Below are positions 14,072-30,321 of a stretch of DNA of 64,000 nucleotides, piece by piece (position 1 is the stretch's first letter; each line of letters starts with the position of its first letter). A model generated the notes under the pieces. That model did no database searches. It was not told the origin of the DNA and was given only the letters and a program-made list of their open reading frames with translations. This stretch comes from Mauremys mutica (taxonomy: Eukaryota; Chordata; Testudines; Geoemydidae), in assembly GCF_020497125.1 (NCBI RefSeq), contig NC_059084.1:3561501-3625500 (forward strand). Direction: 5' to 3'. Both the position numbers and the translations under genes were made by a program.

Positions 14072-14688
14072 TTTGGTACTACCCAACACAGACTGCCTAC
14101 CCACTGGCATTTGTGGGCACTGCAGCACAGATGTGACGTAAGGCTATGCACACAGTGTATTATTTTCCCAAGAGGGTGAGGAGAGGGAGGGCTGCAATGA
14201 CCATTGTCGGGGTCCCTTCTCAACATACCCCCCAAGGCCATTGCTCATCACTGGACAGGGCTCATCCGGTGACAAGCCAGATAACTCCGATCTGGTGAGT
14301 ACTGAGCTACGCATCAGCAGAACACACGTTTCATTCCTGGGAGAACAGGTAGTTCAGGGGATTGACAGAGGGACATGGAGCCTTTCTAGGTCGTTGGCAG
14401 TGACAGGAATCTGTCATCATTTGACAGCTGTTTGGTGGCCCACATGTAGTGAGATTGGGGGTCTCAATCCAGTACTGATGGACAGGCACCTGCCTCACAA
14501 AGACAGCTAAAAACTGGCACCCGCAACACCATGTCCTGCAGAGAGGCCCGAGACTGAATAAACCAATGGAGACAACTAGCATCTCTCCTCTCCAGGTCAT
14601 GGCTAACGTATGTTTACGGGTTGGTATCCACTTGCCTTCTTGCTGCCCATGTGGTAGTTGTCCTGTAGCCAAATCAATCCAGTCCCCA

Positions 14689-14775
14689 GGCCCAGATCCT
14701 CAAAGGTATTTAGGTACATATTTCTCATTGAAATCAATGGGAGCAAGGCACCTAAATATGTCTGAGGATCTGGGC
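14689..14775. mobile_element. Fold-back (palindromic) MITE
   Basis: The element is an imperfect palindrome. The left arm begins 'ggcccagatcctcaaa' and the right arm ends 'gaggatctgggcc'; 'ggtatttaggtac' pairs with 'gcacctaaatat' and the centre is 'cattgaaatcaatggg'. The arms pair over almost the full 87 bp. I know this fold-back type as very common in turtles. Confidence 0.8.
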
Positions 14776-15761
14776 CCAAGGTCTTTCTGACATATATAGC
14801 CATCTCTGCTTTTGGTAGCTAACCAACTGAAGGAATGGGCTGCATCTCTCTTGCCACCCGAGAACCTAACCCAGAGCCCACTGAAGTCAGTAGAAAGACT
14901 CCTGTTTACTTTGATGGGAATTGGTTCAGACCACCAGGAGGAATCCAGCCAGAAAACTGGGCAGCTTTCATAGGTGGAGCTGTAAGATTGAGAAGCAACT
15001 GCTAAAATAGCCTGTCTCCGATGACATGGCTTATTCCTCTACATGCGCAAGATGAAGGATTCCTAAAGAAACAATGGCACAAACAAAGGGGTTAGACCCT
15101 GGGATGAGTCAAGCTGTCAGCCTCCTGCCCTGACACCATGAAGCTATTATATATGCTGCTGTATCTGCATCTATCTATGAATATATTCTGATTCATTTCA
15201 GCCTTGGGAATTGAGGCTCTTCGTGACACCTTGCTTGGTGGCGTCATTAAGAACGCCATTCAGCAGAACTCGCATGCCGCTGCCTGAGATGAAGTGACGT
15301 GGGAGCGAATGAGCGGCTGTCGCTAATGAAGGAAGTGAATGCCTCACAAGAGGCTCAAAAGTGACCAGTTCCTTAGTTACCATAACTGTACGGAACTGCC
15401 AGGATGCACCCAGCTAAAAGAAGCCACTGTGCTTGTAATGTTCTTGGTGAGAATAGCAGCCTTGATCTCCTTTCCACTTGAAGTCAGCGCTGGGGAAAGG
15501 TGCCAGACTGACGGCCCTAGAGAAGGGCCAAATTAAACCCTGGTGCAAGTCCACGGTCTTCATGGAACAGGGTGAATCTGGCACATAGCTCTCTGCTTAT
15601 CCACAGAGCAGATGCAGTGGAAGGCAAGCTTCCCCACACCACCCCATCGCCATGCCTTTACCCTGATTTGCAGAGACCACTGGGATAGCTTGCCCTCCAG
15701 GCCAAACCACTTTCAGCCCCACACAGCAAAGCCACCCAATACTGCCAGTTGCAATGCTATC

Positions 15762-15832
15762 CATAGACTCATAGATCTGTAGGGCTGGAAGGGACCTCAA
15801 GAGGTCATCTAGGCCAGCCCCCTGTACGGAGA
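15762..15832 (-). mobile_element. CR1 LINE 3'-end fragment
   Basis: The plus strand reads 'catagactcatagat', 'agggctggaagggacct', 'gaggtcatct', which is the reverse complement of the conserved 3' end of amniote CR1 retrotransposons. Only the terminal 3' piece remains, the usual outcome of 5' truncation. Confidence 0.75.
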
Positions 15833-18800
15833 TGGGACCAGCCCTGAGAAGTGTTTGCTCAAAACGTCTTGAATAATTTATTGGAAAACCAAACCAAATG
15901 CTGGAAGAGCCATGAACAGCTGGCAGAAATGTGGTACATTTCTCCTAAGTTCTCCTTGTCACAGGCACCTGATCCTTACCTCTTCTTAATGGGTACTTCC
16001 CCAAGAGAAACACCCTTTATGTCTCAAGGGCCACAGGGAGATGTGAAGTGTGTCTCTCCAGTACTACCAGCTCATCATTGTGTAAGAGTATCATCTCCTT
16101 TTACAGCTGGGGATACTGAATAAGGGCCTAATCTTGCAATATGTCAAACGCCCTCCACACAGCATAGGCAATAAGAGCTGAGGGTGTTCAGCATCTCAGC
16201 AGTAGTAGAGGCAATTCCCTGATTTGTAGTCCCATAGGCTACCCACAGAGCCTCACCTAGGTAGGGAAATGGCAGCGTTCCTTAAGGAGAAGGAAGAGGG
16301 GATGATGCAGGGTGGGGACACTGTGAACATGACAAGAAAACAGCCCAGTCAGCTGTAAATTCAAAGTGCATCTTCAACTGGTTCCTGCATCTGGGTGGAA
16401 AAAAAACATGACCCAGTTCTTCAGAAAACCCACCATAAATGTTCAAAGATAATGAGTGTGTCTATTCGTACTAATTAGCCATTTGCATACATAATTCTTG
16501 TGCACACAAAAGTGCATAATTTGCATGTGCAATCAAACACTAGCAGCTACGTGATGTCGTTATGAAACGATGAGCCCGAATAAACAAAAGAATCACACAA
16601 CCTCCATTATGCCTGACATGTCACTGAGAATATTGTGAGCCTCTTAAAAGCAAACATGCTGGCCTCTGCTGCCCTGAACTCAGAACTCTACCCTTGCTAA
16701 CAAGGCATTACCGCAAGAGCTGTTAGTTGTGTTAATGGCCCCTCTCATTCAGTACCAGGAGACAAAGTGACTTTAGTTAGAAGTGAATTGAGTTTAAAAA
16801 AGATGATCTCGGCAGCCACCTACTCTCACTTTGTAACTTCTGCCGAATCTGCGCTTAATCAGATCTTCCATCACAGCATGTGCCAAGTGATCTGACACCA
16901 AACTGCAATCTCCATCTATCAGCCCACTCCTTCATACAAAATTAACGAGTGAAAAAGCTGCCGACTGCACCAACAAGCCCTTCCAACCTTGTAATGAGCA
17001 TCCCCTGCCCTGATAAACTGCCCTCCTGTTGGCAGGAGGGGCAGGCATCCGTGTCATTTGTTACAAGGCTGCACTGGCGCCAACACACACAACTAGCTCT
17101 GCAAAGCCCCATCCCCACCAACAGCCAAGGCAAACCCAGCCTGCAGGCAAGTATCAAGAGATTTAAGGTAGCATGTTTTCATGCTATTAACACTTCCACT
17201 TGAAAAGGAATTAAAGGTCTCTTTGTTTAACCTCCACCTTCCCATATCTGGAGACGTGAGTGAAGAAGTGGGTTATAATGAAACACAAAAAGCTTTAAGT
17301 GTGGTCCACAGGTTCTCTGCAGGCCCATCAGCTCCCCTTTGCTGTTCCTTCCCAAGCCCCTTCTAAAAAGGCTATCGTAGTCTGCCGTAACGATCACAGC
17401 CACTGAACCATGCTCTAGTGTCACTGCAGCATTTGGAGCCTGCCCTGGTACTTTCTGAAGAGGGAGCTGGGTAACGAGCATGCGGGCCTTCAAAACATAA
17501 CATAATTTCTGCTCAGCCACAAGGAGTGAGACGCAAGATGTTTGACAGTGCAGAATTCAACCCCCAGCATCTCAGCCATGTGAGAGATACAGCAATTCCT
17601 TGTGTGGCTGGCCGTTCGAGGGAAGGCAAGGCAAGGTGACAGTGACATTGTAACAGAGGATCTCTTAGCATGGTAAGCTTCTCTAACATAGACAAGGTTT
17701 CACTGAAGCCAGCAGGAGTTTTGCAGGCACAAGGATTCACCATGAGGCATGATTAGGCCCATAATATGATAATGGAATAATTTTTGCTTTTAAGGCTTCA
17801 CTGCTTAGAGGTGGGATTTCTTAGTGAGTTAGGTACCAGATTCCCTGAAACCACAGGTTCAAATCTTGGCTGGATCTACACAAACCTTTGTCCTTCCAAG
17901 GTGTAGCAGATAAATTGAGAATGATGCAGTTTACGGCGTAGGCGTCTTCAGGGTGACACTGTAAAAACAGAGCTCTGTATGGACATTACTGGCTAAATCT
18001 TATAAAGAAAAAAAAAAGCTAGGCATGCAAAATATGCATGGAAACATGCTTAATTTAAACTCACAATTACTATGATTGTGCACACAAGTGAAATAACTGT
18101 GCATGCAAGTGGCTAATTAGATGCATTTGTATGAACTGTGCAGGCAAATTAAACTCAGTCCAGCAGCAAGAGGAGGACTGAAGATTCTAAGGCAGCGACT
18201 TTTCAACCTGGAGCAGCGTGTAAAGATCAAATGCATCTTCCCACTTCTTCTCAAGTTCACGTCAGAAAGGCTAAGAAACAAATCTCCCATCCCGGCCCCC
18301 GCCATCACTGGCCATTCTGTACTTCGCCTTGCACAAACTGAAATCCATTGGTTAACACAACACTCACAAAGGTACCGTCTTCCAAGGGGACCTGGTTTTC
18401 CCAATGTATTGATCACCAGTGTTGTTTTGCACCAGGCGGCGAGGGCCTCACACCATTTGTAGGGGAGGTCTCTAATGCTGCTGCAGACAGAGCATCCTTG
18501 TCCCAGATCCTATTCAGGAGGGGATCAGTTCAACAACTAAAAAAAGATGAGCGCCAACATAATAATAATGCTAAAACTCGCTTTTACAGTCATCGCCTCC
18601 AGCTTTACGTGCCATTTTTAAAGGCCTTCAGCGTCATGAGGGGAGAAAAAAGAAAGAGGAAAGAAAAAAGCAGGGAAAGCAGCTTTTCTCTTTTCTTATT
18701 TAATAAGAAATGTTTTTGTGGTAGGATTTGCAAACTTGCAGAAAGGGATCTAAGGGACAATGTGCTAGCAGGCTTCATGGAAAGCAATGCAGGGACAGAA

Positions 18801-21800
18801 AACAAGAGAGAAGGACAACATACCAGCGATAATTATAAGCAGTTATTACTAAAGCATCCTAGGTTAAGTGGCTGACTGAGGGAGGGCTTTGCATAAAAGC
18901 ACTGGCCTGCCAGTTGCACACATCAGAAAGGGAGCTCTGGCAAAACGAGCACAGGAACACGCCTCCCTTTTGGCAATCTGCCGAGCCCACAAATGTACAT
19001 TTTTGTGGTCCACGTGTGTACCTGGAGGGAGGAGGATTGTGTTCCATGCTGCCTGAATCAGCTGCATACGGAGCATGGGTATAAATCCCTATGGGTCACC
19101 TTGGACACTCTGCTGAAGTGCAAAAGGAAATCCCACTCTTAGGAGACTTCCTCCACTAGGAGTTTGGTCTGCAGCCCCTCACTTCTGCCTTTCCCCTTGC
19201 CAAACATCACTACTTCTCCTCGACCCCCATGACTGGAACCCTCGGGATTCGCTCCACTTTTGATTCTCTCTTGAAATGTGCTGCCATCTCTGCCCTTCTT
19301 TAAAGGCTAAACTGACACCCACTGAAAGAAATGCTCCACTTGGAATGGCCCCTGCCCCAGCGCCCATCGACACTGTCCTTTCAGCCTCCCCCTCCCCTTC
19401 GGAGCATTTGTGCATTTTTAGCCATCTTTACACCAACAAATAGACAGCTATAAAAGCAGCTGGAAACTTGGGGAGGCAGCACCTTGGGACCCTGTAGGCC
19501 CTCCCATGCCTCCACCAACCACCTATGGCCCATAGAGCAGTTTGGGAGTGAACCAAGGGTTAATTTTATTCACCCATCTGAACACAAAACTACCTCTTCC
19601 CAACAGCTGGTTGGCATGCTGGCGGCCCTGAGTGATGTGTCTGGGCTTGGCAGGGCCGCCGGCATCCCAGAAAGTGAATGGGTGGAGGGGACCTGGCACT
19701 GACTTTTGACGTTAAGTGCTTTGCTTAAGAGAGGGGAGGTGTGCCATGATCGGCCAATCTCCCACCTTCCCCAGAGCGGAATTGGCACAAGCTTTGCTGG
19801 AAGGCATGGCCTGGCTCTCCCAGGGAGAGGTTGCACAGCAGGTGGCAGCTTTCAGTCAGCTAGAGAGACACTTCACAGTGGTAGCTACTGTGGGTGCTGG
19901 GACACTCACAATGGACTTTGGACTCTCAGAAATGGGCTTGACCCACTAAAGCCCATTGAAGTCAATGGAAAGACACACTGACTTTGACTGATGAGCTTTG
20001 GATCAGTTCACATTTTTTCCAGCCTCACAATGTCGATCCAGTTTTGCAAAAGCCACCTATGGAATATGTTTTCCCACTCAATTATCATCACTTAGGAGCT
20101 AAAAATGGCCTAGTAGTCACTTGAAATGCTTTGAATTTGGGGGGCAAACCCCACAATTTTTAAATTAATTTCAGTTCCAAAGAATCACATCAGAAGTTAT
20201 GCCAAGCTGTATGTTTTGGTGCCAAAACTGCCAATCTTGTACATATAAAAAGCCCTGGAAAGGGTTATAGTTGAGGTTATGTAATGGGCCCAAAAGAAAC
20301 TGCAAATAGCTGTTTGCAACACTTTATGAAAAAATAATTAGGGTTTGATTTCCCCCCAACGACCTCGTTATACTTAGGTTGATCTGGAGTGAGGAAGCAA
20401 CACTGAGAGCAACAAAGAGGGCCAAGTTAGAGCCCCATCCTGCTGCCTTTCCCCTCCCACAATGGAAACAGAGGGCCCGCAGCACCTCCGATGGGCCCCG
20501 AGGGCTGCATCCTGCACACCTACATTTTCAAAGGCTTGCCCTTCATTTTTCTAGTTACCCAAATCCTGAAGCCCTTATTCACATGAGCAGCTGTACTGAC
20601 TTCAGTGAGATTGTTCACAGTAGGAAGTGCTATGCGAAGTGAAGTGGTTACAGGATTGGGCCCTTGATGCTTACCTGCACCCCTGTGATGTAGACAAGTT
20701 GTATGGATGCTTGTCAAGCACTCTGAGACCCTCACACACGAGGCATTAAGGAAATGCAGTTTATTGACTACTTCAGTCCCAGTTAAGTTCAGTCCCACTA
20801 GTAAGAACGGTGCCAGGACAGAGTCCAGGTTTGTCACCACCGCACCAGGCTAAAAGTGACTGGGAGGGATTGAAATTAGGGAAGTTTGCCATAATCACAT
20901 GGCCAGTAACTGGGAGCAGAGGGTTAACAAGTACAGGAGACCCAACCCCTTATGCACTGAGTCAGCCTGAGAGTCTCAATTTTTTTTATATCAAGGAGAG
21001 CTTTGCAAGGCCGAATACAGACTTGGAAGTAATTACAGATGGAGACTCACAGATGTTTCTTTGACTCTTTAGTAATTATCTTTGGGTTTGTTTTTTTAAT
21101 ATAACCCAAATAGCTGTCAGAGCTCTTGAGCCTCCGCTGTGCCTCCAAGTGTATTAAGTACTGGAATTATTTACTGCCAGGCTATCACCCATCAGAAGTG
21201 TCAAACCAATTAACTCTTGAGTTTTTGCTTAATCTTAATATTATGAACTTGACTGATTCAGGCAGATCACTGACCATATGCCATGCCCTGTGATGCAAGG
21301 TGTAACAGGGATGGGTGCTGCTTTAAATCCTGTATTGCTGGCAAGGAGCAGCCATCCCAAACAGTTTATTTTGCTTTAAGAAGCCCTAGCAAAGAATGTC
21401 TCTTTATCGCAAGCCTGGAAACCCAAAGCACCAGAATGAGCATTGCGGGACAAACACATTCAGAAGTTTATCTGATGGCCCAGAAATTCTCTCTCTCAGC
21501 CTCTAGAAACGGACTACGGTATATAGTAGTAAAAGTTAGTGGTTCCAATGAGTCAGTCTAGTGCTACAATATCTATGCTCCAGAATACATCTAAGAGCCA
21601 AAACTGCTGCAGATTTTAAAATCCCCCATATATTTCAATGGAGCTACAGCAGGATTGGCCCAGTGTCTGCAGGCTTTATGAAATGTTTGATGATACCAGT
21701 CTCAGAGGCTAATTCCTGGTGTGGATGAAAAATACTTGTCAAGAAATGAACCACCATGTAAACCTTAAAATCCACACATCACTCATCTGCACTTCTATCA

Positions 21801-22284
21801 TCCTTGTCTTCCCCAGCTTCTGTGTCTGTCCTCTCCTCCTGTTCTTACCTTTAAACCACAAGCATTTCAAGGCATGGACCCAAGCTGAGATTTTCAAAGC
21901 CATCTAGGGGTTTAGACACAGTTCCCATTGGAATGAGTGCGAGTTATGCCTCCAAATCCAAAGTGTCCTTAAAGAGTTCAGCCTCACAGTCTTTCACTGT
22001 TTGATAAAGATCCACATGCATTTATGGCATTGCATAAATACAAATAATAGAGATGGACCAAAACTGATTTTTTTCAGCCAGACTCTACCATCCTCTTTCA
22101 AAAAAAAAAAAAAACTGTGATGATTTAGATAAAATTGGATTTGATCTGAATCACCTCTGGTTTTGGAGATTTAAAATCAAAACCAAAACGTGACCTCCAC
22201 AGTTCATCATTTAACCAGCAGCTTCCCCTCAGTGTAGACTGAGACGCTCTCAGTGGGATATCCCTGGAAGTCATGTTGTGTCCA

Positions 22285-22402
22285 CAACTATTTATTAATG
22301 GCTTCGAGAAAGCAGTAACTAAGAAGCTGTTGACGAGACAAAGCTATTTAGACTAGTGAACACTAAGGAGGATTTTGAGAAGATGCAGCTAAACAAATTC
22401 AA
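22285..22402 (+). mobile_element. CR1-like reverse transcriptase relic
   Basis: Translation of 22288 onwards gives LFINGFEKAVTKKL, and after a frame slip DETKLFRL. This matches the order of the CR1 reverse-transcriptase palm segment around its FADD active site (LFIND...FADDTKLF). About 12 bases including the F-A codons appear deleted and the second catalytic aspartate reads as glutamate, so the copy is dead. It is oriented opposite to the larger CR1 at 46.2 kb. Confidence 0.6.
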
Positions 22403-22949
22403 ATATTGCATATTTTATACTATACATAATAACAATGGGACTCCCTCCCTTTCCGTACTGTTTGGTTTTTATCATTTCACCCTAAGGAAGGCCCAGCAGA
22501 GATTAAAAGCCACAGAAAACTCCCCATGGTATCTGTAAATATGGATACGGCCTCCCAATGAATATAGATCAAGCTCTTTCCTCTCCTCTCTCAAAGGGCC
22601 TGGTGCTGTGTGTGGGTTTCTTCTTGTACCACACTGTACCGGGCACATGGAGCTCTTCAACACTGAGCTATTCAGGGCAGAGAAACTATCTTTTTGGTAC
22701 ACTTCACCTAACACCACAGCCGAGCATACAGCCCTGTCCCAACTGACCCTTCCCCCATACTACTGTACAAAGCCCCCAAGATCCTATCCCCACGCTGCTT
22801 CATCACAGCACCTGCCTACTTCACATCCTGCAGACTGATGCATAGCCCCCACCCTTCGGTTTATTGCCCCCACCATGTAGCTGCAGCATAACCACCCCCA
22901 AGACAAAACACTCCTTCCCGCTGCAGTTGCACAGCTCCCTCCTCCCCCA
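22403..22949. other. Unique sequence before the C-rich minisatellite
   Basis: No gene is visible here. From about 22830 the sequence becomes progressively C-rich and contains phrases resembling minisatellite units ('actgcccag', 'cccccattcac'), so the left edge of the following array is gradual rather than sharp. Confidence 0.5.
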
Positions 22950-24045
22950 TTCACTGCCCAGCCTCAAGTTCCCCTCTTCACATCCCCATCCCACTGCTGC
23001 CCAGCCCTCCCCCATTTACAGCCCCCACTACCCAGCCCTCCCTGTAACACCTCTCACCCCCCCATCCCAGCACTGCCCACCCGTACCCCATTCACACCCC
23101 CATCCTGACGCTGCACCCCCCATTCCCCCATCCCACCACTGCCCAGCCCCCCCATTTACAGCCCCCACTACCCAGCCCTCCCGTTAACACCCCTCATCCC
23201 AGCACTGCCCACCCGTACCCCATTCACACCCCCATCCCAACACTGCACACTCCTCCCCATTCACAACCCCATCCAGACACTGCACCCCCCACTACCCATC
23301 CCTCCCCATTCACCCCATCCCACCACTGCCCAGCCCCCCCATTTACAGCCCCCACTACCCAGCCCTCCCTTTAACACCTCTCACCCCCCCATCCCAGCAC
23401 TGCCCACCCGTACCCCATTCACACCCCCATCCTGACGCTGCACCCCCCACTACCCACCCCTCCCCATTCCCCCCATCCCCCCACTGCCCAGGCCCCCCAT
23501 TTACAGCCCCCACTACCCAGCCCTCCCGTTAACACCCCTCATCCCCCATCCCAGCACTGCCCACCCATACCCCATTCACACCCCCATCCTGACGCTGCAC
23601 CCCCCACTACCCACCCCTCCCCATTCCCCCCATCCTACCACTGCCCAGCCCCCCATTTACAGCCCCCACTACCCAGCCCTCCCGTTAACACCCCTCATCC
23701 CCCATCCCAGCACTGCCCACCCGTACGCCATTCGCACCCCCATCCTGACGCTGCACACTCCTCCCCATTCACACCCCCATCCAGACACTGCACCCCCCAC
23801 TACCCATCCCTCCCCATTCACCCCATCCCACCACTGCCCAGCCCCCCCATTTACAGCCCCCACTACCCAGCCCTCCCTTTAACACCTCTCACCCCCCCAT
23901 CCCAGCACTGCCCACCCGTACCCCATTCACATCCCCCTCCAGACACTGCACCCCCCACTACCCACCCCTCCCCATTCACCCCATCCCCCCACTGCCCAGC
24001 CCTCCCTATTCACCACCCCGCCCCCATTCACATCCCAGCACTGCG
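22950..24045. repeat. C-rich minisatellite upstream of the STK35 promoter
   Basis: A tandem array of C-rich units of roughly 140-194 bp. The landmark 'gcccccactacccagccctc' recurs at 23021, 23161, 23348, 23506, 23662 and 23856. Between landmarks come the sub-units 'atcccagcactgcccaccc', 'gtaccccattcacaccccc', 'atcctgacgctgcac' and 'tccccattcaccccatccca', so there is a shorter period inside the larger one. Nearly all runs of C are on the plus strand, making the minus strand strongly G-rich. The array ends where the CpG-rich promoter begins. Proline-rich translations across it are artefacts. Confidence 0.92.
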
Positions 24046-24152
24046 CACCCCCCCGCCCCCATGCTGCTCTGCAGCCACCGCCAGCCGCGCCCCGCGCCGC
24101 AGGGCGGATTAAGGGCTCCCCCCCCCCGCGCGCAGGCCGGAGCCGGCCGCTG

Positions 24153-24160
24153 TTACATAA
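24153..24160. promoter_or_regulatory. D-box-like site 1 (TTACATAA)
   Basis: The octamer matches TTAYRTAA, the recognition sequence of PAR-bZIP factors (DBP, TEF, HLF) and of NFIL3/E4BP4. It lies in the CpG island just ahead of the predicted first exon. Confidence 0.5.
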
Positions 24161-24163
24161 GGG

Positions 24164-24171
24164 TTACGTAA
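24164..24171. promoter_or_regulatory. D-box-like site 2 (TTACGTAA)
   Basis: A perfect palindromic match to TTAYRTAA, and the better of the two sites. Its start is 11 bp from the start of the first site, about one DNA turn, so two dimers would sit on the same face of the helix. Confidence 0.55.
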
Positions 24172-24396
24172 GGGGCTGTAGCGCCCCGGCTCTTATCCCA
24201 GCCGCCGCCGCCGCATTGTCCGCGCGCAGCGCCCGGGCCCCAGCAGCGCGGCCGGGGGGGAGCTCGGCGGCAGCAGCCGCGGCCTCTCAGCGCCCCCCGC
24301 CCCGCTGAGCCCCGCAGCAGCAGCGCCTCCGCCCCGGGCCCGGCAGCGGCCCCAGGCCCGGCCGCGCGCGCTTTACGCGGGCAGGCAGGGAGACAG
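24172..24396 (+). other. STK35: STK35 predicted exon 1 (5' exon)
   Basis: The exon's 3' end is set by the donor 'gacag|gtaaatg' at 24397, a strong match to the consensus. It would join an acceptor 'cgttcgcag' ending at 24826. The 5' limit is not a mapped start; I use the base after the last in-frame stop (TAA 24169-24171) as a convenient bound. In the phase that joins exon 2 the exon is open for 75 codons but has no ATG. It may be plain 5' UTR, or part of an N-terminal extension begun elsewhere. Confidence 0.5.
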
Positions 24397-27720
<3,324 letters not shown>

Positions 27721-29222
27721 ACAGCCTGCTCTACCTGTGCCTGGTGGAGACCTCCCTAAAAGATACCAGGGCCCCCACAGCAACCCCACATGGTGACCCT
27801 ATAGCCCTGAAACTCCATATGCCTCCACAGCCCTATCAGATCCCCATACACCCCCACAGCAACCTCTGCACCTCCTAAAGCCCTGGGAGCTCCTATACAC
27901 CCCACACAGTGACTCCCAGTCACCCACTGTGCAACATGCAGAGCTAGCTCAACTTGAGCCTGGTGGAGACCTCCCTGAACGTTACTGGGACTCGCCCACA
28001 GGACCTGTACACAGTCCTGGCACCCTTGTAGTTCCCTCACCCCACTTCCTCCCTTCCCCCCCCCCCGACCCTTCATAATACCCATCCATACAGCAACAAG
28101 CTGTCCGCTTTACCTGCACCTGGTGGAGATATCCCTGAGAAGTATTGCTTCCCCCGCCCCCCATCTCCTATATATCCTCAGAGGGATCCTCCATAAACCC
28201 CCTCACACAGCAGCAAGCAGAGACCGCTCTACCTGTATCTGGTATAGGGTCCCCCTCCCCCAACCTCTTCCCCCCCCGTACAACTTCAGCCAGGGGCCTT
28301 CCATAACCCGTATATTCCCACTCAGCTATAAGGAAGACCTGTTCTACTTGTGCCACACCTCTGGGTCCCACTATATGCCCCCACCCCCAGTGAAGGAGGG
28401 AGGCTTCCATACCTCTCATAGGGATTCCTTCTCATACACCCAGCAACAGGCAGTCAACTATGCATGTTCCTCAGGGAGAACTTTCTGAAAGATAATTAGA
28501 ATCCTACACATGGGTACCACCCTTGAGGGCCCTGCCCCTCCTCCAGTGGGACCCACCTCATTTGTAATAAGCAGAGCCAGCCTTATCTGAGTCTGGAGAC
28601 CTGGCAGAAAGGTCGTGGGGGCTCCCCTCGGGGCCCTCGTACAGTCCCTGTCGTGGAGTCCTTCCCTGGAAATTGGGGAAAGAGGTTCCCCAAGACAATA
28701 TTCTTCCCTGAAAGAGTCCGGTATGTTCTCCCCTACCCTAGAAACTCTCTCAGGCAGAGAGGTCCAGAAGCCACCCCCTCTCCTTCAGACCTTCCCTCCC
28801 CTCATGGCAACAAGTGGAGCCAATTGTATAGGAAAGTAAAGATTCTGGTGCAGGAAGCTGTAAATTGGGGAGACTACCCTGGGACCCCCTTCCTATCCTG
28901 AGGGAGCGACATGCACTGCGTTGCAACAATCAACGCCAGCTTGAACCTGCAATTGGTGAATTTCTCCCTCAAAACTACTGCACCCCCCCCCCCATCCTCC
29001 CCATACCTAGCCTGTCATCACAGACCTGTCAGTAAGCTTGAGTTCTGTTATTTGCTAGGTGAAGAACCCTGTATGCTCCAAAATGCATTGGTCTCCCCCC
29101 CGCAAAAAAAAAACCCTCAATAGCTTGCAGCTCAGTTACCTCCAAGGCTATGTAACTTACACTGATAGGTGCTTTGAAGTAGGTAAACAGGTGGGGGAGA
29201 CCTCACCGAAAGCTACGGTACC
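27721..29222 (+). repeat. Exon-derived tandem array, decayed distal part
   Basis: The same unit continues with growing divergence. Recognisable copies start at 27729, 27948, 28108, 28227 (truncated), about 28331, 28463, 28580, 28805, 28923 and 29190. Unlike the young copies, several keep exon sequence from further upstream: 'gcaacaagctgtccg' at 28093, 'gcaagcagagacc' at 28213, 'gcagagccag' at 28571, 'ggcaacaagtggagcc' at 28805 and 'gcaacaatcaacgccag' at 28923. These correspond to the exon's 'ggcaacaagcagagccag' (25313-25330). Splice donors are mostly lost and the spacers are less C-rich, so this is the old end of the array. Confidence 0.82.
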
Positions 29223-30321
29223 TCAGTTCCCCCTTCCCCGGTCACCCAAGGCACCTGTGCTTGGTCATGCCCCTCTTGTTCCCCGCTACCAGCAGTGTTC
29301 TGGCCCATGTGCCCAGCGCTTAGAATCCCTGCCGTGCCGTTCTGCGTGACCTCAGCCCGGCTATTTACAGGCATGCACAGATGTTGTGCCAACGTGCCGA
29401 GGTTCAGGATGTGGGGATTAACTCGTGCGCCTCATTTTGGATGAGTCTCAAGTAACAGACCACTAGACTGTAGGGTTCAAATTCGTTCGCAGAGTGAATG
29501 TCGTTTATGATCCAAAATTCATTATTCGGCATCTCAGCAAAATACAGCTGAAGCTGAGCTCCTGGCTTGGAGTTCCATTAGTCTCAGTTGAGGGACCATT
29601 GAGAGGGAAATACACACATCGGCAAAGTCACAGCCTTCATACATACACATGTTCAGGGCTCATGTTCGACCACGTGCCCTATGGGCTGTTCTAGCCAATG
29701 GTGTCAATGTACAGAACTAGCTTACGAGAGAGACACTGAGCATAGATAGCTGACGTGCTAGTAAGCACTGCCCTAACATGCTACAGACTGGCTGCGCAGC
29801 AGCCTGGACTCCGTGCCGTAGCTCTCAAAATACTTCTCCAGTGTCCATGACTGTACAGCCTGCACACTGGTTACAACACAGCAGTGCATAGCCTGTTAGT
29901 TTTAGATGCCACCGGCTTATACCAGTGACTGTGGCCATCTCTTTTCAGTGCAGTGTGCTAGCCATATCTGTTTGGCATATCAGTCTTAACAGCTAACGAG
30001 TGTATTTTAAGATTACATCTAATTTCAACAATGGCGAAAGGGACACCAGTTCGATAGCTGTTAAATTTGCTCAGTGATTTGACTAAATTAAGTCACTTTG
30101 AAATGCTGAGGTTCCAATAGGTGTTTCAGGGGAATGTCACTGCAGCAATGAAGGGGTTAGTGCACGTTATCCATCCTACACCACCTAGACTGGAGTGCAG
30201 TGTCCTTGAATTCAGTGGGACTTTATGTAAACACTCAGACAAGTTCTGAGACTGTTCCATGATGTAAATCAGTTGTCTTTTCTCTTAGTCTCCCTTTGCT
30301 GCCTGCTCTGTGTGTAAAAAC

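Larger units (their letters stand above)
1..22284. other. Intergenic region upstream of STK35
   Basis: No open reading frame here resembles a protein I know, and none has splice signals and codon continuity that would support an exon. The block holds dispersed repeats, listed separately where boundaries can be argued, plus fragments too decayed to delimit: SINE tails near 3235-3305 and 13559-13592, and fold-back remnants near 1-40, 8240-8310, 14870-14930, 19930-19990 and 20555-20665, most of which pair a 'cattgaagtcaatgg'-like core with its complement. The remainder looks like unique, moderately AT-rich sequence in which I see no gene. Confidence 0.6.

Noticed and set aside
22950..24045. Telomeric or CRISPR-like repeat
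   Set aside because: The unit is not TTAGGG-related and there are no short conserved repeats with unique spacers. It is a C-rich minisatellite in vertebrate DNA.
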